Source: Betaproteobacteria bacterium (GTDB lineage: Bacteria; Pseudomonadota; Gammaproteobacteria; Burkholderiales; Burkholderiaceae_C). Taken from it: a DNA stretch of 64,000 bases. Below are positions 53,884-60,923 of this stretch, one piece after another (positions within the stretch are counted from its first letter, which is position 1; each line of letters opens with the position of its first letter). The stretch lies in contig JADJWD010000001.1 of NCBI GenBank assembly GCA_016716535.1, forward strand, positions 124,001 to 188,000, given 5' to 3'. Position numbers and translations under genes: made by a program. The notes under the pieces are model-generated. The model had not been told where the DNA came from. It saw only the letters and a list, made by a program, of their open reading frames with translations, and searched no databases.

Positions 53884-56118
53884 ATGGCACTTTGGTCGCA
53901 GAAGTCCGAGGCTCCTGGGAAGGACGCCGTCCTCGTCGTCGAGGGCCTCGATGTCTACTACGGCCGCGCGCACGCGCTGCAAGGCGTCGCCTTCACGATC
54001 GAGCGCGGCGTGCTCGGCATCGTCGGCCGCAACGGCATGGGCAAGACGACGCTGTGCAACGCCGTCACCGGGCTGCTGCAAGGCGTCGCCAGCGTCAGCG
54101 GCAGCGTGCGGCTCGAAGGCGACGAGATCCTCGGGCGCAGCGCGCACGAGATCACGCGCCGCGGCATCGCCTACGTACCGCAGGGCCGGCGCGTCTGGCC
54201 GAGCCTGACGGTGGACGAGACGTTGAAGCTCGTCGCCGCGGGGCGGCGCGAAGTCGACCGCGTCTACACGATGTTCCCGCGCCTGGCCGAGCGCCGCGGC
54301 CACGGCGGCGCGCAGCTTTCCGGCGGCGAACAGCAGATGCTGGCCATCGGCCGCGCGCTGCTGCTGCGCCCGCGCCTGCTGGTGATGGACGAGCCCACCG
54401 AAGGCCTGGCGCCGGTGATCGTCGAGCAGGTCGCGCAGGCGCTGCGGCAGCTGGCCACCGACGGTGAGATCGCCGTGCTGCTGATCGAGCAGAACCTCGG
54501 TGTCGCGCTCGAGGTCGCCGACCGCATCGCCGTGATGGTCAACGGGCGCATCGCCGAGCAGATGCCGGCGAGTGAACTGGCCGCCGATCGCGCGCTGCAG
54601 GAGCGGCTGTTGGGGGTGAAGAGCGGCGGCGACGAAGCCGACGTGGCCGACGCGCCTGCATCGACGCCGGCGACGCAATCGGCCGAGCCGGTGCGCGTGT
54701 TGACCGTGCGGCGCGAGCATGGCGCTGTCGGGCCGGCGCTCGATGTGATGGCGCCGAGGGCGGGCGCGGGGTTCAATCGGTGGAGTGCGGCGAGCGCCGT
54801 CGAAACCGGGCGCGTTCCTCCAGATTCATCGGCTCCAGCAGCCTCCTCACCCCGGCCCTCTCCCGCCAGCGTCCTCCCCTTCCCCATCGCCGCCACCACC
54901 GCGCGCGCCGCCTACGTCGCCGGCACCTTCGACACCAAGGGCCGCGAACTGTTCTACCTGAAGCAGTGCCTCGAAAAGCTCGGCCTGCGCGTCGTCACCG
55001 TCGACCTCTCGACGAGCGGCAAGACGAGCACCGCCAACGTGCACCCGCGCGAAGTGGCGCGCCACCACCCGCAGGGCGAGGCCGCGGTCTTCAGCGGCGA
55101 CCGTGGTAGCGCCGTCACCGCGATGGCCGCGGCCTTCGAGCGCTTCATCGCGACGCGGCGCGACCTCGGCGGCCTCGTCAGCGCCGGCGGCTCGGGCGGC
55201 ACGTCGCTCGCGACGCCGGCGATGCGCGCGCTGCCGATCGGCGTGCCGAAGGTGATGCTCAGCACGATGGCCAGCGGCGACACGCGGCCCTACGTCGGCC
55301 CGAGCGACATCTGCATGATGTACAGCGTCACCGACGTGCAGGGCATCAACCGCATCAGCGAACGCGTGCTCGCCAACGCGGCGCACGCGCTGGCCGGCAT
55401 GATCAGCCACGCGCCGGCGGCCACGAGCGCCGCGAAACCCGCGATCGGGCTGACGATGTTCGGCGTCACGACGCCGTGTGTGCAGGCGGTGACGAAGCGG
55501 CTCGAGGCGCACTACGACTGCCTCGTCTTCCACGCCACCGGCACCGGCGGGCAGAGCATGGAAAAGCTCGCCGCCAGCGGCCTGCTGGCAGGCGTGATCG
55601 ACGTGAGCACGACCGAGATCGCCGACGAGATCGGTGGCGGTGTGCTCTCCGCCGGCCCGACGCGGCTCGATGTGTTCGCCGGGCACGCCGTGCCTTACGT
55701 CGGCAGTTGCGGCGCACTCGACATGATCAACTTCGGCGCCTGGGACACGGTGCCCGAGCGCTTGCGCGGCCGGCGCCTCTACAAGCACAACCCGACGGTG
55801 ACACTGATGCGCACCACCGCCGACGAGTGCCGCGCGATCGGCGAGTTCATCGCCGCCAAGCTGAACGCGATGCGCGGGCCGGTGCGCTTCCTCATTCCCG
55901 AAGGCGGCGTCTCGGCGATCGACAAGCCCGGCGGCCCGTTCCACGACCCCGAGGCCGATCGCGTGCTCTTCGAGACGATCACGCAGCGTTTCCGCGCCGG
56001 GCCCGAGCGCAAGCTCTTGCGCGTGCCGCACCACGTCAACGACGAGGCGTTTGCCGACGCGCTGGTGGCCGCGTGGCTGGAAGTCGCGCCCGGCGCGGCA
56101 CAGGCGCGCCGCGCCTGA
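53884..56118 (+). CDS. LivF-type ABC ATPase fused to a Tm-1-like (UPF0261) domain
   Basis: A 744-residue two-part protein. Residues 1-245 are a complete LivF ATPase (Walker A GRNGMGKTT, signature LSGGEQQM, Walker B LLVMDEPTEGL, IEQNL). Residues about 330-744 are a Tm-1-like domain (AAYVAGTFDTKGRELFYLKQCLE, VSAGGSGGTSLATPAMRALPIGVPKVMLSTMASGDT, and FHATGTGGQSMEKL), the family of the plant tobamovirus resistance protein. The 85-residue linker is low complexity and partly encoded by a half-copy of the palindromic repeat near 54846. Its TIM-barrel partner follows after 29 bp. Confidence 0.9.
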   Translation: MALWSQKSEAPGKDAVLVVEGLDVYYGRAHALQGVAFTIERGVLGIVGRNGMGKTTLCNAVTGLLQGVASVSGSVRLEGDEILGRSAHEITRRGIAYVPQGRRVWPSLTVDETLKLVAAGRREVDRVYTMFPRLAERRGHGGAQLSGGEQQMLAIGRALLLRPRLLVMDEPTEGLAPVIVEQVAQALRQLATDGEIAVLLIEQNLGVALEVADRIAVMVNGRIAEQMPASELAADRALQERLLGVKSGGDEADVADAPASTPATQSAEPVRVLTVRREHGAVGPALDVMAPRAGAGFNRWSAASAVETGRVPPDSSAPAASSPRPSPASVLPFPIAATTARAAYVAGTFDTKGRELFYLKQCLEKLGLRVVTVDLSTSGKTSTANVHPREVARHHPQGEAAVFSGDRGSAVTAMAAAFERFIATRRDLGGLVSAGGSGGTSLATPAMRALPIGVPKVMLSTMASGDTRPYVGPSDICMMYSVTDVQGINRISERVLANAAHALAGMISHAPAATSAAKPAIGLTMFGVTTPCVQAVTKRLEAHYDCLVFHATGTGGQSMEKLAASGLLAGVIDVSTTEIADEIGGGVLSAGPTRLDVFAGHAVPYVGSCGALDMINFGAWDTVPERLRGRRLYKHNPTVTLMRTTADECRAIGEFIAAKLNAMRGPVRFLIPEGGVSAIDKPGGPFHDPEADRVLFETITQRFRAGPERKLLRVPHHVNDEAFADALVAAWLEVAPGAAQARRA

Positions 56119-56147
56119 GAAAGAGAGTCGAGGAGGACGACAAGACC

Positions 56148-56978
56148 ATGCCCCGCATCGCCCGCTCCGAATTGCTCGCGCGCCTCAACGCCAAGATCGC
56201 CGCCGGCCGGCCGATCATCGGCGGCGGCGCCGGCACGGGCCTGTCGGCCAAGTGCGAAGAGGCTGGCGGCATCGACCTGATCGTCATCTACAACTCCGGC
56301 CGCTACCGCATGGCCGGGCGCGGCTCGCTCGCCGGCGTGCTGGCCTACGGCAACGCCAACGAGATCGTCTGCGAGATGGCGCGCGAGGTGCTGCCGGTGG
56401 TGAAGCACACGCCGGTGCTGGCCGGCGTCAACGGCACCGACCCGTTCATGATCGCCGACCAGTTCCTCAGGCGGCTGATCGATCTGGGCTTCAGCGGCGT
56501 GCAGAACTTTCCCACCGTCGGGCTGATCGACGGCACTTTCCGCGCCAACCTCGAGGAAACCGGCATGGGCTACGGCCTCGAGGTCGAGATGATCGAGCGC
56601 GCGCACCGGCTCGACCTCTTGACGACGCCCTACGTCTTCAACGCCGACGAGGCGCGCGCGATGGCCCGCGCCGGCGCCGACATCGTCGTGTGCCACATGG
56701 GGCTGACGACCGGCGGCGCGATCGGCGCCGAGACGGCGCTGAAGCTCGCCGACTGCGTCGAACCGATCAACGCCTGGGCGGCCGAGGCGCGCGCCGTGAA
56801 GCCCGACGTCATCGTGCTGTGCCACGGCGGTCCGATCGCCACGCCCGACGATGCGCGGTACATCCTGCGCGAGTGCCCCGGCATCCACGGCTTCTACGGC
56901 GCCAGCTCGATGGAGCGCCTGCCCACCGAGGTGGCGCTGACCGAGACGACGAAGCGCTTCGTGCAGATCACGCGATAG
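56148..56978 (+). CDS. Phosphoenolpyruvate hydrolase family TIM-barrel protein
   Basis: A 276-residue protein of the PEP-mutase/hydrolase-like group that in other genomes neighbours or is fused to Tm-1-like domains. It starts RIARSELLARLNAKIAAGRPIIGGGAGTGLSAKCEEAGGIDLIVIYNSG and has VQNFPTVGLIDG, DIVVCHMGLTTGG and LCHGGPI. GAGGAGGA precedes the ATG. The chemistry is unproven; the pair may act on a phospho- or carboxyl-activated intermediate of the pathway. Confidence 0.85.
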   Translation: MPRIARSELLARLNAKIAAGRPIIGGGAGTGLSAKCEEAGGIDLIVIYNSGRYRMAGRGSLAGVLAYGNANEIVCEMAREVLPVVKHTPVLAGVNGTDPFMIADQFLRRLIDLGFSGVQNFPTVGLIDGTFRANLEETGMGYGLEVEMIERAHRLDLLTTPYVFNADEARAMARAGADIVVCHMGLTTGGAIGAETALKLADCVEPINAWAAEARAVKPDVIVLCHGGPIATPDDARYILRECPGIHGFYGASSMERLPTEVALTETTKRFVQITR

Positions 56979-57033
56979 CACCCGACAACGACAAACGACC
57001 GGCCCCGCCCGAGACAGATCCAGGAGACCCACC

Positions 57034-58740
57034 ATGACCGGCGCTGAATTCGGCAGTTTCCTCCTCGCGCTGATCGTCGTCGCGATCGTCGTCGCCATCG
57101 TCGTGTGGCTGCTGCACTGGCTGTATCTGCGCAGCAGCAAGGAGCGCGCCTTCGTGCGCACCGGCCTCGGCGGCCAGAAGGTCGTGCTCGACGGTGGCGC
57201 CTTCGTGCTGCCGATCGTGCACGACGTGATCCCCGTGAACATGAACACGCTGCGCCTGGAGGTGGCGCGCGGCCGCGACAAGGCGCTGATCACGAAGGAC
57301 CGCATGCGCGTCGACGTGATCGCCGAGTTCTACGTACGCGTCGCCGCGCAGGCCGAGGCCGTGGCCGCGGCGGCGCAGACGCTCGGCCTGCGCACGATGG
57401 AGCCCGAGCAGCTGAAGGAGCTGGTCGAAGGCAAGTTCATCGACGCGCTGCGCACCGCCGCCGCCGAGATGACGATGGAAGAACTGCACGAGCGGCGCGG
57501 CCACTACGTCAAGCGCGTGCGCGAGGCGGTCGCCGAAGACTTGACGAAGAACGGCCTCGAGCTGGAAAGCGCCAGCCTCACGCAGCTGGACCAGACGGCG
57601 ATGGAGTACTTCAACCCGAGCAACGCCTTCGACGCCGAAGGCCTGACGCGGCTGACCGAGCAGATCGAGCGGCGCAAGAAGCAGCGCAACGATGTCGAGC
57701 AGGACACACTGGTCGCCATCCGCAACAAGAACCTCGAAGCCGAGAAGCTGAGCCTGGAGATCGACCGCGAGGCCGAGCAGGCGCGCCTGGCGCAGCAGCG
57801 CGAAGTGGAGATCGCGCGCGCCCGCCAGCGCGCCGAGCTGGCCACTGAGCGTGCGCAGCGCGAGCAGGACGCCGAGGGCGCGCAGATCACCGCGAAGCAG
57901 GCGATCGACGCGGCGCGCATCAGGAGCGAGCAGAGCCTCGAGCAGGAGCGCATCGGCAAGGAGCGCGCGATCCAGGCCGCGGAGATCGAACGGCGCAAGT
58001 CGCTCGAGCTGGCCGAGCAGCAACGCGCCATCGCCATCGCGCGCGAGAGCAAGGCGCAAAGCGAGGCGCTCGCCGAGGCCGAGTCGGCGCGCGCCGCCGC
58101 CGTGAAGGCCGAGGAGAAGGTGTTCACGGCGCGCGAAGTCGAAGCCGCCGAGCGCAAGAAGGCCGTCGAGATCATCGGCGCGCGCCAGGCCGCCGAGCGC
58201 GAGGCGCTGCGCCTGACGATGGCCGCCGAGGCCGAGAAGAAGGCGAGCGCCGACCGCGGCGCCGCGATCCGCGCGCAGGCCGAGGCCGACGCCGACGCCG
58301 AGAAGATCCGCACGCTGGCCGCGCGCATCCGCGCCGAGGCCGAGGCCGAGGCGACGCGGCTGATGAACGAGGCGCAGAACGTGCTGAGCCCCGAGGCACG
58401 CGCCTCGGCGCTGCGCATGGCGCTCGTCGCCAAGGCCGAGGCCATCATCCGCGAGGCGGTGCGGCCGATGGAGCGCATCGAGGGCATCAAGATCCTGCAC
58501 GTCGAAGGCCTGGCCGGCGGCGGCGGACACCACGGCAACGGCGATGCGACGAACGGCGCCGGCGGCGGCTTCGCCGACAGCGTCGTCAACTCGGCGCTGC
58601 GCTTCCGCGCGCAGGCGCCGATCGTCGACCAGCTGCTGCGCGAGATCGGCCTCGAAGGCGGCGACATTCAGCGCCTGGCGGCGGGCGCGGCCGGTGGCGC
58701 CGCGGCACTGCCGCCGGCGGCGCCGCAGGGCAAGGAGTGA
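57034..58740 (+). CDS. Flotillin-like SPFH-domain membrane protein
   Basis: A 568-residue protein: one N-terminal membrane helix (residues about 8-32, FLLALIVVAIVVAIVVWLL), SPFH domain (about 45-200, with ALITKDRMRVDVIAEFYVRV) and a long Ala/Glu-rich coiled coil (residues 210-460), then a Gly-rich tail. It resembles YqiK/flotillin scaffolds that organise membrane proteins. A flotillin in a catabolic operon is unusual; it could scaffold the importer or respond to membrane stress from the substrate. Coding is well conserved with a start at 57034 after CAGGAGACCCACC. Confidence 0.88.
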   Translation: MTGAEFGSFLLALIVVAIVVAIVVWLLHWLYLRSSKERAFVRTGLGGQKVVLDGGAFVLPIVHDVIPVNMNTLRLEVARGRDKALITKDRMRVDVIAEFYVRVAAQAEAVAAAAQTLGLRTMEPEQLKELVEGKFIDALRTAAAEMTMEELHERRGHYVKRVREAVAEDLTKNGLELESASLTQLDQTAMEYFNPSNAFDAEGLTRLTEQIERRKKQRNDVEQDTLVAIRNKNLEAEKLSLEIDREAEQARLAQQREVEIARARQRAELATERAQREQDAEGAQITAKQAIDAARIRSEQSLEQERIGKERAIQAAEIERRKSLELAEQQRAIAIARESKAQSEALAEAESARAAAVKAEEKVFTAREVEAAERKKAVEIIGARQAAEREALRLTMAAEAEKKASADRGAAIRAQAEADADAEKIRTLAARIRAEAEAEATRLMNEAQNVLSPEARASALRMALVAKAEAIIREAVRPMERIEGIKILHVEGLAGGGGHHGNGDATNGAGGGFADSVVNSALRFRAQAPIVDQLLREIGLEGGDIQRLAAGAAGGAAALPPAAPQGKE

Positions 58741-58786
58741 GCACGGCGATGAGCCTGCGACCGCGCGACCGCGAGGGCCCCGCCGC

Positions 58787-59227
58787 ATGATCCGCATCTA
58801 CGTCTCCAGCGTCATCGACGCCGCCGCCGACACGGTGTGGAGCCGCATCCGCGACTTCAACGCGCTGCCGCTGTGGCACCCGGCCATCGCCGACAGCCGC
58901 ATCGAGAACAACGAATCGAGCGACCGCGTCGGCTGCATCCGCCACTTCCACACCCGTGACGGCGGCATGATCCGCGAGCGCTTGCTGGCGCTGTCGGACT
59001 ACGACTACACCTGCACCTACGAGATCCTGGAAAGCCCGATGGGCGTGGCCAACTACGTGGCGACGCTGAAGCTCACGCCCGTCACCGACGGCGGGCGCAC
59101 GTTCGCCGAGTGGAGCGCCGAATTCGACTGCGCCGAGGGCCGCGAGCACGAGCTGAACGAGCTCATCGGCCACGGCGTGTTCCAGGGCGGGTTCGATGCG
59201 CTGAAGCGGCACTTCGCCCGGCGCTGA
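58787..59227 (+). CDS. SRPBCC (Bet v 1/START-fold) family protein
   Basis: A 146-residue helix-grip protein (RIYVSSVIDAAADTVWSRIRDFNALPLWHP). The family binds hydrophobic ligands in a cavity, including cyclases and ring hydroxylase partners. It resembles the N-terminal part of the next gene (WHPAIADSRIE against WHAVVDQSRIE, and VGCIRHF against VGCVRNF), indicating local duplication. It starts 46 bp after the flotillin stop. Confidence 0.85.
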   Translation: MIRIYVSSVIDAAADTVWSRIRDFNALPLWHPAIADSRIENNESSDRVGCIRHFHTRDGGMIRERLLALSDYDYTCTYEILESPMGVANYVATLKLTPVTDGGRTFAEWSAEFDCAEGREHELNELIGHGVFQGGFDALKRHFARR

Positions 59228-59254
59228 GTTCCGCGCGCGCCTCGTCATCCCGCG

Positions 59255-60754
59255 ATGCTGCAACGCGTCGTCCGCTCCACCGTCATCGACGCGCCGATCG
59301 AGCGCGTCTGGGCCGTCCTGCGCGACTTCAACAGCCATGACCAGTGGCACGCGGTGGTGGACCAGAGCCGCATCGAGCGCGGCGCCGAAGCGGGCGCCCG
59401 CAGCGACCAGGTCGGCTGCGTGCGCAACTTCACCCTGAAGGACGGCGCGCACATCCGCGAGCAGCTGCTGGCGCTGGACGACCGCGAGCACAGGAGCACC
59501 TACTGCATCGTCGAGGCCACGGTGCCCCTGCAGCGCTACGTGGCGACCGTGACGCTGAAGCCGGTGACCGACGGCGACCGCACCTTCTGGCACTGGGAGA
59601 GCACCTTCGCCACGCCGCCCGGCATGGAGCGCGAACTGCGCGACAGGGTGGCCGAGGGCGTGTACGAGGCGGGCTTCGAGAATCTGCGCAAGCATCTTCG
59701 CGAAGGCGGCGACCTGCGCGTGGCGGGCGCCTCGCGCGAGTCGACGCTGGCCGCCATGCCGCGTGCGCTGCCCGTGGCCTCGCGCCGCATCGTCGTGAAG
59801 CGCTATGGCGGTCCCGAACAGCTGGTGCTGGAAGACGCCGACTGCCCCGCGCCCGGCCCGGGCGAGGTGCGCATTCGCCAGCGCGCCGTCGGCGTGAACT
59901 ACCTGGACATCTACCTGCGCCGTGGCTGGATCCCACCGATGATGGCCGAGGGCGGCACGCCCGGCATGGAGGCGGCCGGCAGCGTGCTCGACTGGGGCGA
60001 GGGCGTGCATGGCTTCCTGCCCGGCGACCGCGTGGCCTATCTATGGCACAACCCCGGCAGCTACGCGCACGTGCGCAACGTGCCGGCCGACGCCGTGGTG
60101 CGCCTGCCGCCTACGGTGGAAGACGAGACCGCCGCCGCGCTGCTGCTGAAGGGGCTGACGGCCGACTACCTGGTGCACGACCTCGGCAACCTGCCCGGCC
60201 GCGGCCCGGGCACGCGCGTGCTGGTGCACGCGGCCGCCGGTGGTGTGGGCCTGCTCGTGTGCGCGTGGGCGCGCAAGCTCGGCGCCACGGTCATCGGCAC
60301 CGTCTCCAGCGAAGCGAAGGCGCGGCTGGCGCGCGAGTACGGCTGCCAGCACGTGATCGTCACCGACAGCTACCGCTTCGCCGATGCGGTGCAGAAACTC
60401 GGTGGGGCCGACGTGCTCATCGACGGACTGGGCGAAGCCGCGCGCGACGAGAACCTCGCCGCGCTGGCGCGCCGAGGCCACTGGATCAGCCTGGGCAACG
60501 CCACCGGTGCGCTGGCGCAGGTGGACACGCAGGCGCTCCTGGCCAAGAGCATCACCTTCTCGCGGCCCGTGGTCTTCGACTACGTGGCCACGCGCGCCGA
60601 GCTGGAGCGGCGCGCGGCACGGCTGTGGGCGGCGCTGGCCGATGGCACGCTGCGCGTGCCGCCGGTGGAGCGGCACTCGCTGGCCGGCGCGGCCGAGGCG
60701 CACGCGCGGCTGGAGCGCAGGGCGACGAGCGGGGCGGTGGTGCTGGTGGCCTGA
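59255..60754 (+). CDS. Fusion of an SRPBCC domain with a zeta-crystallin-like quinone oxidoreductase
   Basis: A 499-residue protein. Residues 1-155 are an SRPBCC domain paralogous to the preceding gene. Residues about 175-499 form an MDR-type NADPH:quinone oxidoreductase: RRIVVKRYGGPEQLVLED, VGVNYLDIYLRRGW, PGMEAAGSVLDWGEGV, the NADPH-binding AAAGGVGLLVCAWARKLGATVIG and the C-terminal VERHSLAGAAEAHARLE. The short linker DLRVAGASRESTLAAMP joins them. A broken second copy of part of this gene (60491-60592) lies at the right edge of the window. Confidence 0.9.
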   Translation: MLQRVVRSTVIDAPIERVWAVLRDFNSHDQWHAVVDQSRIERGAEAGARSDQVGCVRNFTLKDGAHIREQLLALDDREHRSTYCIVEATVPLQRYVATVTLKPVTDGDRTFWHWESTFATPPGMERELRDRVAEGVYEAGFENLRKHLREGGDLRVAGASRESTLAAMPRALPVASRRIVVKRYGGPEQLVLEDADCPAPGPGEVRIRQRAVGVNYLDIYLRRGWIPPMMAEGGTPGMEAAGSVLDWGEGVHGFLPGDRVAYLWHNPGSYAHVRNVPADAVVRLPPTVEDETAAALLLKGLTADYLVHDLGNLPGRGPGTRVLVHAAAGGVGLLVCAWARKLGATVIGTVSSEAKARLAREYGCQHVIVTDSYRFADAVQKLGGADVLIDGLGEAARDENLAALARRGHWISLGNATGALAQVDTQALLAKSITFSRPVVFDYVATRAELERRAARLWAALADGTLRVPPVERHSLAGAAEAHARLERRATSGAVVLVA

Positions 60755-60923
60755 GTTCGCCGCCGAGCGCGCCAGGTCTGCAGGCCTGGCCGCTCCACCT
60801 TCCGAGCCGCCTCGGGAGGCCGTCGGCACCGAGCCAAGCCACCGTCGGGCGGCTGCCGTCGCGCCGCTCTCTTGCTTTCCCTTTGCTCGAACGCTCGCTG
60901 CGACCTCGGGGCGACACGGGGGC

